A stretch of 64,000 nucleotides of DNA from Planococcus sp. APC 4015 (lineage in GTDB: Bacteria; Actinomycetota; Actinomycetes; Actinomycetales; Microbacteriaceae): contig JASDDH010000006.1 of assembly GCA_030407505.1 (NCBI GenBank), positions 1 to 64,000 on the forward strand. The letters run 5' to 3'. This document shows positions 34,471-42,588 of the stretch, one piece after another. The notes below the pieces were generated by a model. The model saw nothing but the letters and a program-made list of their open reading frames with translations. It made no database searches and was not told the DNA's origin. How positions within the stretch are numbered: the first letter of the stretch is position 1; the number at the start of each line of letters is the position of its first letter. The translations under genes and the position numbers were made by a program.

Positions 34471-34845
34471 TCAGCGGCGGAAGTACTCGTTCGCGCGCTG
34501 GGTGTACAGCAGCACGAGGCCGATCACGGCGACGAAGCCGGAGATGATCGGGGCCACCAGGTTCGCCGGGTTCGCGACGATCGCGAAGACCGCTGTGAGC
34601 AGCGACAAGACGAATGAGATCGTCACCAGGATGCGGGCGACGTTGCTGCCGCCGAAGAGGAAGAATGCCACCAGGAACGAGATCACACCCACGCCGATCG
34701 CGATCCACGCGGTTTCGGTGGACACGCTCTGCGGATTCAGCACTCCCGTGAGCACGAGGATGCCCGACAGGATCTGGGCGACCGCACCGATCCACGCGAG
34801 CACCGCGATCAGGACCACCCCGCCGGGTCGCTGTCCAGCCATCAC
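34471..34845 (-). CDS. Four-helix membrane protein
   Basis: 124 residues, four helices, C-terminus RANEYFRR, paralogous to 33266-33619. Its start overlaps the stop of 34842-35357 as ATGA, so the two are translationally coupled. Function unknown. Confidence 0.65.
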   Translation of the reverse strand: MMAGQRPGGVVLIAVLAWIGAVAQILSGILVLTGVLNPQSVSTETAWIAIGVGVISFLVAFFLFGGSNVARILVTISFVLSLLTAVFAIVANPANLVAPIISGFVAVIGLVLLYTQRANEYFRR

Positions 34846-35357
34846 GACTCTTCCCCTTCGTCGTCCTTCTCGGTTTCCCCTCCGATGTCGGCGAGCAGAT
34901 CCTTCAGCCCGAGACCGCCCACGTTCTGCGCCTCGAACTCAAGCGGCGTACCCGTGGTCTTGTCCGTCAGCTCGAGGACGAGCACCGTGCCGCGCCTGCG
35001 GCGCTTGACGTCGAGGTTCTTGCGCTCGATGTGCGCAACAGGATGCATGTCTTTCCAGCCCCCGACCAGCCCCGTGCGCTTGCGTCCGAGGATGTACAGG
35101 CGCTCGGGCGTGAGCGCGAGCACGATCGACGGATAGCTCCCTTTGGATGCCGCATTCACCCGCTCGCCGATCATGCCTCCGGCCACACCCCACGCCGTCG
35201 GGTTGTTGCCACCTCCCACCACACCGGCCGCGGCGCCGAGAACTCCGGCGAACGTCGATCCACGGGGCATCACGACGGCGACGTCGAGCACCTCGTCGTC
35301 CGGGATGACTGCTTGGGCGCCCTCTCGGGCATGTTCTTCGCGAGACACGATCGTCAC
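34842..35357 (-). CDS. Uncharacterised soluble-domain protein, first in the operon
   Basis: 171 residues. A short Gly-rich, weakly hydrophobic stretch (about 35-65) lies in a protein otherwise of mixed alpha/beta type, with a PH-like run of strands (ALTPERLYILGRKRTG...KRRRRGTVLVLELTD) and an acidic tail. I do not recognise a named family. It leads the operon with the two four-helix paralogues and the CPBP protein. Confidence 0.6.
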   Translation of the reverse strand: MTIVSREEHAREGAQAVIPDDEVLDVAVVMPRGSTFAGVLGAAAGVVGGGNNPTAWGVAGGMIGERVNAASKGSYPSIVLALTPERLYILGRKRTGLVGGWKDMHPVAHIERKNLDVKRRRRGTVLVLELTDKTTGTPLEFEAQNVGGLGLKDLLADIGGETEKDDEGEES

Positions 35358-35575
35358 CTTCCGATATCAGCGCCCGCCAGCCTGTGGGCGTTCACGCGCC
35401 AAGTTACCGCAAGATCAAGACATCCCTGAGCATTTTCTTCGGGCTTGACATCGTGCTCCATGTCTATTTCGGGGGCGATTCTCCGGATCTGCTCGGCGGC
35501 TGAAAAGCATCGGTCGACACACCTCCGCCCAAGAAAAATCTCCCCTCCTGTAAACACGCCTGCGACAATCGCCAC

Positions 35576-37552
35576 ATGCCCGAATGGCTCATCTTCTCGA
35601 TCGTCGCGCTGACGTTCTCCCTCTCCGCCGCGTGGATCGCACGTCGACTGCTGGACGCGGACATCGCCTGGCTGAGGGCCGCGTTCATCGCCATCGTGGT
35701 CTTCCTGCTGATCAGTCCGGTCGCCATCTGGTCGCTCTCCGAAGCCCAGGTGTACGAGGACGGCAGGTTCGTCGGCGACCCCGGCGTTGCCCTCACGATC
35801 GTCGCGGTGACCGTGGCCTGGATGTTCGCCGCGGCGTTCATCGCGGTGCTGACACTGGAATTCCTCTGGCCGTCACACGCATGGCGAAACCCGATCGCCG
35901 TGCTGCGCGACGCGATCCGGCGGCGAGATCGGACTCGGCGATACGCCCAGATCATCACGATCGGATCCCGGCGCGGGCTGACCTTCTATGAGAGCCGTCG
36001 CAACGGCGGCGAGGGTGAGCTGCCCGCCGCACTCGTATCGGCGATGAACGAGGCCGGAGTCACCTTCGTCAAGCTCGGTCAGGTGCTCTCGTCGCGTGAA
36101 GATGTGCTGCCGCCGGCGCTGATCGAAGCGCTCGGAACGCTCCAGATGGACTCATCGCCCATCCCCTGGCCCGAAGCGAAGGCGGCGATCGCCGCGGAGC
36201 TGGACCAGCCGATCGAAGAGGTGTTCCGCGAGATCAACCCGACACCCCTGGCCGCCGCATCCGTTGCCCAGGTTCACACCGCCCGGCTCCTGACAGGCGA
36301 GGACGTCGTGGTGAAGATCCAGCGCCCGCAAGCCCGAACACAGGTGACGACCGACCTCGACATCCTGGATCGACTCGCAGCCGAAGCAGAACGACGCACG
36401 GACTGGGCGAAAGCCTACGGCGCGCACCGACTGGTCCAGGAATTCGCGCGAAGTCTGCGCGAGGAACTCGACTACCGCACCGAGGTCTCCAACAGCGAGA
36501 TGCTGCGGGCAAGCCTGTCGTCCTCCGAGCCGGCGCGGGTGCGCATCCCGCAGGTCTTCGCGGCCCTTTCCACGTCTCAGATGATCGTGCAGGAACGGGT
36601 CGTCGGCACCCCGTTCAGCAGGCTGACCCCGGAAGCCCTGCCACGCGCTCGGGCGATCGACGTCGCAGACGCCCTCCTGGACTCGGTGGTCGAGCAGATC
36701 GTCGTTCGCGGTGTCTTCCACGCCGACCTCCACGCCGGCAATGTCATCCTCAACGACGCCCGGAACTCCCCGAAGCACAGCGCCGCGCTCACGCTCATCG
36801 ACTTCGGCGCCATCGGCATCGTGGAGAGCAGCATGCGACGACTCCTGCTCCCCCTGTTGGTCGGAATGGCGAATGAAGACGATGTCGCCGTCACGAACAC
36901 GGTGCTCCTCATCTGCGAGCCGCCTGCAGGCACCGTCGACGCCTCGAACCTTCGGCGAGACATCGGCGTCATCCTGACCCGGATGCGCAACTCGGGCATG
37001 GACGAGAACATCTTCAGACTCTTCCTCGACATCCTGCGCCGAAACCGGATCGCGCTCCCGCCGTCCCTCCTTCTCGTTTTCAGAACCCTCGCTTCGCTCG
37101 AAGGCACCCTGCGCAAGCTCGTCCCGGACTACGACATGGTCGCGCGCGCCCTCCACATCGCGCCGGCGATCGCCCGGTCCCTGGTCTCACCCCAACAAGC
37201 CGCACTGGCCACGCAAACGTGGTCGTCCTTGCTCGCCGAGCAGACTCTCCGCTTGCCACTGAGGCTGGAGAACATCACCCGTTCCCTCGAGGAAGGAACG
37301 CTCTCGGTGAGGACCCGCACACTCGACAGTGCGGAAGACCGAGGATGGGTCGAGGGCATGTTCGCCCGCTTCACCACGACGGCGATCGGCATCGCGCTCG
37401 TCGTAACCGGCGTACTACTCACTTCGGACGGCGGGGGGCCGATGCTCACCGGCGATGTTCCCGCCTTCGCACTGCTGGGCAGCCTGGTCGGATTGGGCGG
37501 ACTGCTGCTCGTCCTGCGAAGCCTTCGCACAGCCCTCCGACGCCGAAACTGA
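35576..37552 (+). CDS. UbiB/ABC1-family atypical kinase with membrane anchors
   Basis: 658 residues. Two N-terminal helices (1-85) and two C-terminal helices (600-650) frame an ABC1/ADCK domain. Family motifs are present: KLGQVLSSRED (KxGQ loop), ASVAQVH (Ala-rich loop), VVVKIQRP, FHADLHAGNV (catalytic loop) and IDFGAIG (metal-binding DFG-like). Members bind ATP and support isoprenoid lipid metabolism; in actinobacteria that make menaquinone only, the target is unclear. It ends 67 bases before the third att-like repeat. Confidence 0.88.
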   Translation: MPEWLIFSIVALTFSLSAAWIARRLLDADIAWLRAAFIAIVVFLLISPVAIWSLSEAQVYEDGRFVGDPGVALTIVAVTVAWMFAAAFIAVLTLEFLWPSHAWRNPIAVLRDAIRRRDRTRRYAQIITIGSRRGLTFYESRRNGGEGELPAALVSAMNEAGVTFVKLGQVLSSREDVLPPALIEALGTLQMDSSPIPWPEAKAAIAAELDQPIEEVFREINPTPLAAASVAQVHTARLLTGEDVVVKIQRPQARTQVTTDLDILDRLAAEAERRTDWAKAYGAHRLVQEFARSLREELDYRTEVSNSEMLRASLSSSEPARVRIPQVFAALSTSQMIVQERVVGTPFSRLTPEALPRARAIDVADALLDSVVEQIVVRGVFHADLHAGNVILNDARNSPKHSAALTLIDFGAIGIVESSMRRLLLPLLVGMANEDDVAVTNTVLLICEPPAGTVDASNLRRDIGVILTRMRNSGMDENIFRLFLDILRRNRIALPPSLLLVFRTLASLEGTLRKLVPDYDMVARALHIAPAIARSLVSPQQAALATQTWSSLLAEQTLRLPLRLENITRSLEEGTLSVRTRTLDSAEDRGWVEGMFARFTTTAIGIALVVTGVLLTSDGGGPMLTGDVPAFALLGSLVGLGGLLLVLRSLRTALRRRN

Positions 37553-37618
37553 CCCCCTGCCAGGCCACTCATCGCCCGACGATCCGATGATCTGCGCGCC
37601 TGGCGAACCCGACCTTCA

Positions 37619-37641
37619 GTTCGAATCCGCTTTCCTCCGCC
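37619..37641 (+). repeat. Degenerate third copy of the att repeat
   Basis: Matches the 23-bp att repeat at 21 positions (GTTCGAATCCGC..., with C to G at base 11 and A to T at base 14). No tRNA precedes it. A match of this quality by chance in 64 kb is very unlikely. Confidence 0.8.
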
Positions 37642-37727
37642 GAATGATGTCTCGACCGGGACGCCCCCCGCGGGCAGTCGCGGCGTCGGCGAATGATCTC
37701 ACGCCGCGCCCCAGGCATGCTGGAGTG

Positions 37728-38735
37728 GTGAAGAGAGCTGTGCAGTGGTGGGATCGGCGCCAAGTGGCCCTCTACCTCGCTGCCATCGCGGCGGGTGCCG
37801 CCGTGGGGTTGCTGGCACCGTCGACGGCGGGTCCGCTCGAGATGTCGATCAATCCGGTACTGGGACTTCTCCTGTTCGCCACGTTCCTCGGCGTGCCGTT
37901 CGCGCGGATCGCACGCGCGTTCGCGGACTGGCGATTCCTGTCGGCCGTCCTCCTGCTCAACTTCGTGGTCGTTCCGGCGATCGTGTTCGGCCTCAGCCGG
38001 CTCGTGGCCCACGACACCGCATTGCTCGTCGGCGTTCTGCTCGTGCTGTTGACCCCCTGCGTCGACTACGTGATCGTCTTCGCGGGCCTCGCGGGCGGGT
38101 CGCGGGACCGCCTGCTCGCCGCGACGCCGCTGCTGATGGTGCTGCAGATGCTGCTGCTGCCGGTCTATCTGTGGGTGATGGCCGGGTCGTCCATGCTGGA
38201 TGCTTTCGAGCCGCAGCCGTTCATCGATGCGTTCCTCGCGCTGATCGTGACCCCGCTCGCGCTCGCCGTGATCACGCAGCTTCTGGCGCGCCGGTTCCGA
38301 TTCGGGCGCGCGATCGCGGCGTTCATGGGCGCCGCGATGGTTCCGCTCATGATGCTCACGCTCGCCGTGGTCGTGGGGTCCCAGGTGTCCCCGGTCGTCG
38401 GCTCGCTGCCGTCGCTGCTCGCCGTCATCCCGATCTTCATCGCCTTCGTCGTCATCCTCGTGCCGATCGGGGTGGGTGCAGGAATGGCCTTTCGGCTGGA
38501 TGTCGCCGGTCGCCGCGCGGTGGTGTTCAGCGGCGTGACACGGAACTCCCTCGTGGTGCTCCCGCTCGCCCTGGCGCTGCCGGCATCCTTCGCGCTCACG
38601 CCCCTTGTCGTCGTGACGCAGACGCTGGTCGAGCTCGTCGCGATGGTGGTGATGGTCGCGGTCGTGCCCCGTGTCGTTCGGCCTTCTCGAACGCCGGTCA
38701 GCTCCGAGCCGCGCGCACCCGGAACCACAGGCTGA
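37728..38735 (+). CDS. BASS-family (arsenic-resistance-like) transporter
   Basis: 335 residues from GTG 37728 (GTG 37725 also possible). About nine to ten helices with the family hallmarks INPVLGLLLFATFLGVPF, a LTPCVDY segment with a Cys, and GVTRNSLVVLPLALALP. Such proteins are commonly annotated as arsenic resistance or bile acid:Na+ symporter family. The arsenic gene cluster 2 kb away supports an arsenite export role, but Acr3 proper is more conserved, so this is a probable rather than certain assignment. Its 3' end overlaps the BLUF gene by 38 bases on the opposite strand. Confidence 0.75.
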   Translation: MKRAVQWWDRRQVALYLAAIAAGAAVGLLAPSTAGPLEMSINPVLGLLLFATFLGVPFARIARAFADWRFLSAVLLLNFVVVPAIVFGLSRLVAHDTALLVGVLLVLLTPCVDYVIVFAGLAGGSRDRLLAATPLLMVLQMLLLPVYLWVMAGSSMLDAFEPQPFIDAFLALIVTPLALAVITQLLARRFRFGRAIAAFMGAAMVPLMMLTLAVVVGSQVSPVVGSLPSLLAVIPIFIAFVVILVPIGVGAGMAFRLDVAGRRAVVFSGVTRNSLVVLPLALALPASFALTPLVVVTQTLVELVAMVVMVAVVPRVVRPSRTPVSSEPRAPGTTG

Positions 38736-39168
38736 GTTCGCGCGTCGCGCGGAGCACGACGTCGTCGTCTGCGTCATCGAGATCGTCGAAGGAGCTGCGG
38801 AATCCCTCGGGCGCGGGTGACGCGGGCTCCGTCGACCGCTCGTACCCCATCGTCCATTCGCCGAATTGACGGGTTTCGGGATGCCCGTCGAGCATCACCC
38901 GCACACCGACATGGCGGGGGTCGGCGGAGATGCGATCGAGGAGGTCGCGCACCGGACGCTCGGGACCCTCGAGGAACTGGATGAACCGACCGCGCCGGTA
39001 CAGCAGCATGCCGGTGATGCCGCTCGCGCTGTTCGCGGCCCTACTGTGCCCGAGCAGCGCCTCGAGGGCATCCGGATCGAACGGTTCTGTCGCCGTGCTC
39101 GAGTAGACGAGCGAGTACAGGGGCTCCGAGACGGCTGAGGTCTGAGTGTCCACGTCGAGGGTCGTCAC
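38698..39168 (-). CDS. BLUF-domain blue-light sensor
   Basis: 156 residues from GTG 39168. A BLUF flavin domain covers about 16-110 with its key residues: Tyr22 (SLVYSSTA), Asn46 (AANSASGITGMLLY) and Gln64 (RFIQFLEG), plus the Trp/Met region EWTMGY. The C-terminus is a short acidic tail, so there is no fused output domain. The stop of the preceding 79-residue gene overlaps its start by 4 bases, suggesting that protein as partner. FAD cofactor and blue-light sensing are family knowledge. Confidence 0.9.
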   Translation of the reverse strand: MTTLDVDTQTSAVSEPLYSLVYSSTATEPFDPDALEALLGHSRAANSASGITGMLLYRRGRFIQFLEGPERPVRDLLDRISADPRHVGVRVMLDGHPETRQFGEWTMGYERSTEPASPAPEGFRSSFDDLDDADDDVVLRATRELSLWFRVRAARS

Positions 39169-39404
39169 GAGCCCGCCTGCTCCTTCGTCGCATCCAGCAC
39201 CGCGGTCATCGCGTGGTCCAGCCGCGCGAAAGTGCCGATCGGACGAGAGTACACATCCAACGCGATGAAGGTGCCGTCGGGCTGCTTGTCGATGCATCCG
39301 AGGAAGCGGCCGGGAAGGCTCCCGACGTAGAAGCCGTCGTCGACTTTCGCCCAGACGACGTCCGACGCCTGATCACCGAGCCCGATCACGTCACCCGTTG
39401 TCAT
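39165..39404 (-). CDS. Small conserved protein co-expressed with BLUF protein
   Basis: 79 residues from ATG 39404. A compact beta-rich protein (VVWAKVDDGFYVGSLPGRF, TFIALDVYSRPIG). I do not recognise a family name. It overlaps the BLUF gene start by 4 bases, so the two are co-translated. Confidence 0.65.
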   Translation of the reverse strand: MTTGDVIGLGDQASDVVWAKVDDGFYVGSLPGRFLGCIDKQPDGTFIALDVYSRPIGTFARLDHAMTAVLDATKEQAGS

Positions 39405-39563
39405 GGTCTCAGCCTGCCGTCGTCGGCGGGCACCACAGAGAGGCTTGACAAACGCGGCGATGTCAACCCCCGAAGCGCATTTTCTCGTCCGGGCGATGAT
39501 CGATGAGTGGGATCGGCTTTCCGGTGCGCGCATGGGGGTGCGGCACCGGGAGCGCTGTCCCGA

Positions 39564-39604
39564 GGGTCCCCCTCGGACTGCCGGGGGGCTGTCCGAGGGG
39601 ACCC
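39564..39604. other. Long imperfect hairpin in the 328-base gap
   Basis: 39564-39578 pairs with 39591-39604 over 14 bp with one bulged C (GGGTCCCC / GGGGACCC outer part), loop of 12. It lies in the gap 39405-39732 where no gene is supported. A terminator without U-run or a small structured RNA are possible. Confidence 0.5.
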
Positions 39605-39732
39605 AGACCTCGCGCAGCCTGCGATGACCTACCACGCGCGGCCGCGTGAGTCCATGCGTATCGACTCGGCGCCCGTCGCGCATACTGTTGGCTGGTCGGT
39701 GCACGTCGGGTGTCGCCGCAGAGAGGTGGATC

Positions 39733-39993
39733 ATGGGTATCGGAAGCGGAATCGCGCTCGTCGTGATCGGAGCGATCCTCGTCTTCGCTCTCAACATCGA
39801 CACCGGCGGCTATGTCGACCTCGACCTCATCGGCTACATCCTCATGGGCGCGGGTGTCGTGGTCTTCCTCATCAGCCTCGTGCTGATGACTCGTCGCCGC
39901 CAGACCGAGTCGCTGACGCGTTCGTCGGTCGACCCCGCGACGGGTGAGCGCGTGACGCGCCGCAGCCTGCGCGACAACGACCCGATCGCCTGA
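39733..39993 (+). CDS. DUF6458-family small membrane protein
   Basis: 86 residues from ATG 39733, with AGAGGTGG before it. It begins MGIGSGIALVVIGAILVF, then two helices and a short cytoplasmic tail rich in Arg and Thr. This is the very conserved actinobacterial DUF6458 pattern. No function is known for the family. Confidence 0.88.
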   Translation: MGIGSGIALVVIGAILVFALNIDTGGYVDLDLIGYILMGAGVVVFLISLVLMTRRRQTESLTRSSVDPATGERVTRRSLRDNDPIA

Positions 39994-40042
39994 TCGCGGC
40001 AGCGACAGCGCTCCTCGGATACCCGGCGACACACGCGCGCGA

Positions 40043-40687
40043 TCAGCGGGGAACGAGTTCGGCGAGCAGGTGCTCCACCCGCACGCGCACCTCGTCGCGC
40101 ACAGCTCGTACCGCGTCCAGGTCAAGGCCAGCTGGGTCGTCGAGCTCCCAATCGAGGTAGCGCTTGCCTGGGTAGAGCGGGCAGGCGTCACCGCAGCCCA
40201 TCGTGACGACCGCGTCCGCGGCGCGCACGACGTCGTCGGTCAGCGGCTTCGGAAACTCCTCGGCGACCTCGATGCCCCACTCCGAGAGCACCGTCACCAC
40301 CGACGGGAGGATGCCGACGCCCGGCTGCGATCCGGCCGACCGCACGTGCACGCGTCCCTCGGACAGGTGGCGTGTGATCGCCGCCGCCATCTGGGACCGC
40401 CCCGAGTTCTGCACGCAGACGTACAGCACCTCGGGCACGGGCTTCGCGATGAAGCCGCGCGATTGAGCGAGAGCCGTGAGGCGGTCTCGGGCGAACTTCT
40501 CCGCCAGGCTCGGGAGGTGCGTCTGCACGGCAGCCGTCCGCCCGAGGGCGGCGTACGACTCGAAGACGACGCGCTCGACCGTTTCTTCGTTCACCATTCC
40601 GGCGAACGCGTGCGTCAACCGTTCGGATGCCCTGTGCAGGACCGAGTCGGATGAGAGCAGCGCCTCCTGGCCGCGGTGATCGCTCAT
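40043..40687 (-). CDS. Arsenate reductase with N-terminal three-helix domain
   Basis: 214 residues from ATG 40687, overlapping the previous stop as ATGA. Residues 14-72 form a three-helix bundle, and 85-210 an LMW-phosphatase-type arsenate reductase with the P-loop Cys91-Val-Gln-Asn-Ser-Gly-Arg (Cx5R) and the downstream redox Cys pair in TMGCGDACPLYP. The active site layout is as in thiol- or mycothiol-linked ArsC. It converts arsenate to arsenite for export. It is the second gene of the two-gene run with 40684-41100. Confidence 0.88.
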   Translation of the reverse strand: MSDHRGQEALLSSDSVLHRASERLTHAFAGMVNEETVERVVFESYAALGRTAAVQTHLPSLAEKFARDRLTALAQSRGFIAKPVPEVLYVCVQNSGRSQMAAAITRHLSEGRVHVRSAGSQPGVGILPSVVTVLSEWGIEVAEEFPKPLTDDVVRAADAVVTMGCGDACPLYPGKRYLDWELDDPAGLDLDAVRAVRDEVRVRVEHLLAELVPR

Positions 40688-41100
40688 GCGGCACCGCGAG
40701 CCGGGAGGATCTCCGTCAGAAGCGTCTCGATACGGCCGCGGATGTCGTCGCGGATGGGCCGCACGGCCTCGATGCCCTGGCCGGCCGGGTCGTCGAGTTC
40801 CCAATCCTCGTACCGCTTGCCGGGGAAGATCGGGCAGGCGTCGCCGCATCCCATCGTGACGACGACGTCGGATTCGCGGACGGCGTCGACGGTCAGCACC
40901 TTCGGCGTGTTGCCGGTGATGTCGATGCCCTCCTCGGCCATCGCTTCGACGGCCACGGGATTGATGGCGTCCTTGGGCGCCGAGCCGGCCGAGAGCACCT
41001 CGACGGCGTCACCGCCGAGGGCGCGGAGGTACCCCGCGGCCATCTGTGACCGGCCCGCGTTGTGCACGCAGACGAACAGGACGGTGGGCTTGTCGGACAT
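40684..41100 (-). CDS. arsC: Arsenate reductase ArsC (LMW-phosphatase type)
   Basis: 138 residues. Cys11 begins the P-loop CVHNAGRS, and Cys85 and Cys89 lie in GCGDACP. Length is normal for the thioredoxin- or mycothiol-dependent ArsC class. Upstream, at 41132-41149, is an ArsR-type inverted repeat. A paralogue with an extra three-helix domain follows in the same transcript, and a third ArsC domain lies in the fusion gene 70 bases away. Confidence 0.92.
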   Translation of the reverse strand: MSDKPTVLFVCVHNAGRSQMAAGYLRALGGDAVEVLSAGSAPKDAINPVAVEAMAEEGIDITGNTPKVLTVDAVRESDVVVTMGCGDACPIFPGKRYEDWELDDPAGQGIEAVRPIRDDIRGRIETLLTEILPARGAA

Positions 41101-41131
41101 CGGCTGTCTCGCTTTCTCTCTCGAGTGAAAG

Positions 41132-41149
41132 CATAGACGTCCATCTATG
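41132..41149. promoter_or_regulatory. ArsR-type operator before arsC
   Basis: CATAGA (41132-41137) and TCTATG (41144-41149) form an inverted repeat around CGTCCA, 32 bases upstream of the ArsC start. The ATAGA...TCTAT frame is shared with the operator at 42049-42064. Confidence 0.6.
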
Positions 41150-41168
41150 TGAAATGGTGAACGTGAGG

Positions 41169-42050
41169 TTAATCCTCGGGCAGCAGATCATCCAGAAGCG
41201 AGCGCACCCGCGCCTCGATATCGTCGCGGATGACCCGCACGCGCTCGAGCGGCTTGCCGACCGGATCCTCGAGGTCCCAGTCGAGGTAGCGTCGGCCCGG
41301 ATACACGGGGCACGCGTCGCCGCATCCCATCGTCACCACCACGTCAGCTGCCCGTACGGCGTCGTCGGTGAGCGGCTTGGGGAACTCGCCGCCGACGGCC
41401 ACACCGATCTCCTCCAGCGCCACCGCGATCGACGACCGCACCTCGCCGGCGGGAGCACTCCCGGCGGTCCGCACGATCACGCGGTCGCCCGCGAGCTGGC
41501 GCAGGATGCCGCCCGCCAGCTGCGACCTGCCCGCGTTCTGCACGCACACGAACAGCACCACCGGAACTGCCGCGGAATGCGGCTCGCCACGCGTCAGGGC
41601 ATCGAGCCGCGCCGACGCGAACGCGGCCGTCCGACTGCCGAGCGGGAACGGTGCGCCGTCGCGCGCGAGCAGCCGATGGCTCTCGTCGACCATCGCCGAC
41701 ACCGTCTCGGGGCTCAGCACGCCCCGGTATCGCGTCGTGAGGTCGCGCACGATGCGGTCGAGGTCGGGGACCGAGGCCTCGGCGGGGGTGTCGCCCAGGA
41801 GAGCCTCCACCCGCTGGGCGTACTCGGGCGCGATGGCGTACCAGACTCTTCGACCGTCGGGTTCGCGGGTCACGAGCCCCTCGTCGAACAGAGCCTTCAT
41901 GTGGTGGCTGACGGTCGGCTGCCGCAGGCCGAGTGTGTCGGCCAGAGCGCCCACCCGTGCCCGGCCCTCTGACGAGGCACGGATCAGGCTCAGGATGCGC
42001 GCCCGCGTCGGGTCTCCCAGCGCGGTGAGCGCATCGATCGAGCGATCCAT
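41169..42050 (-). CDS. ArsR-ArsC fusion protein
   Basis: 293 residues from ATG 42050. Residues 1-75 are an ArsR winged helix (RQPTVSHHMKALFDEGLV), 95-152 a three-helix dimerisation bundle, and 162-290 an arsenate reductase with Cys169 (CVQNAGRS) and a GCGDACP pair. The ArsR part contains no Cys at all, so classic thiolate sensing is absent. It may sense arsenate through the enzyme domain, or bind DNA constitutively. The start codon lies in an ArsR-type palindrome. Confidence 0.88.
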   Translation of the reverse strand: MDRSIDALTALGDPTRARILSLIRASSEGRARVGALADTLGLRQPTVSHHMKALFDEGLVTREPDGRRVWYAIAPEYAQRVEALLGDTPAEASVPDLDRIVRDLTTRYRGVLSPETVSAMVDESHRLLARDGAPFPLGSRTAAFASARLDALTRGEPHSAAVPVVLFVCVQNAGRSQLAGGILRQLAGDRVIVRTAGSAPAGEVRSSIAVALEEIGVAVGGEFPKPLTDDAVRAADVVVTMGCGDACPVYPGRRYLDWDLEDPVGKPLERVRVIRDDIEARVRSLLDDLLPED

Positions 42051-42064
42051 AGACCGAAGTCTAT
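42049..42064. promoter_or_regulatory. ArsR-type palindrome at the fusion gene start
   Basis: ATAGAC (42049-42054), spacer CGAA, GTCTAT (42059-42064). A perfect inverted repeat that touches the ATG at 42050, so autoregulation of the fusion gene is likely. Confidence 0.65.
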
Positions 42065-42075
42065 CGACCGCGATC

Positions 42076-42588
42076 TCAGCCGACGCCGTTGACCGCGCTG
42101 CGCCGCTCGATGAGCACGGTGTCGCGCCATTGGCCGGCGTGCGGTCCGACACCCGCCCGCGCGATGCGCTCACGGCGCCCGACCACCCGGAAGCCGGCCG
42201 CCTCGTGCACCCTCAGACTCGCGGCGTTGTCGGTGAAGATGCTCGACTGGATGGTCCAGACTCCCCCGGCCTCGGCCGACGCGATGAACGCGTCGAGCAG
42301 CAGCCGGCCGATCCCGCGACCTCTCGCTGCGCGTTCGACGTAGACGGAGTGCTCGACGACGCCTCGGTAGGCGGGGCGGGATGAGACGGCGGATGCCGCG
42401 ACCCACCCGACCACGACGTCATCCGCGTCGACGGCGACCAGTCGCGAGCCGGTCAGGCGCGCGGCGTCGAAGGCCGGCCACGTCGGCGTCGTCACCTCGA
42501 AGGTCGCCTCGCCGTCGGCGATGCCCTGCGCGTAGATCTTCTCGACGGCCGGCCAGTCGGCGGCATCCATCTCTCGCACGGTCGTCAT
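42076..42588 (-). CDS. GNAT acetyltransferase, ArsN/phosphinothricin type
   Basis: 170 residues from ATG 42588. Acetyl-CoA fold with the RGRGIGRLLLDA P-loop (about 89-100), and the N-terminal signature IYAQGIADGEATFE of the phosphinothricin/arsinothricin group. In this arsenic cluster, detoxification of an organoarsenical antibiotic (ArsN) is the best hypothesis. The ATG overlaps the stop of the flavoprotein gene by one base (TGATG). Confidence 0.8.
   Translation of the reverse strand: MTTVREMDAADWPAVEKIYAQGIADGEATFEVTTPTWPAFDAARLTGSRLVAVDADDVVVGWVAASAVSSRPAYRGVVEHSVYVERAARGRGIGRLLLDAFIASAEAGGVWTIQSSIFTDNAASLRVHEAAGFRVVGRRERIARAGVGPHAGQWRDTVLIERRSAVNGVG

Larger units (their letters stand above)
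32060..37641. mobile_element. Probable remnant of a second tandem element at the same site
   Basis: This segment begins at attR, starts with a degenerate copy of the main element's left end (32082-32169) and finishes at a third, 21/23 copy of the att repeat (37619-37641). It holds a MarR-type gene, four small membrane genes and a UbiB-family gene but no integrase. The simplest reading is an older related element that lost its recombinase. An alternative is that the third att copy is a leftover tRNA 3' end from another event. Confidence 0.5.

Noticed and set aside
37455-37727. Extended N-terminus for the BASS transporter
   Set aside because: The extension would read through the third att-like repeat and the UbiB gene end; the homologous part begins at about 37728.
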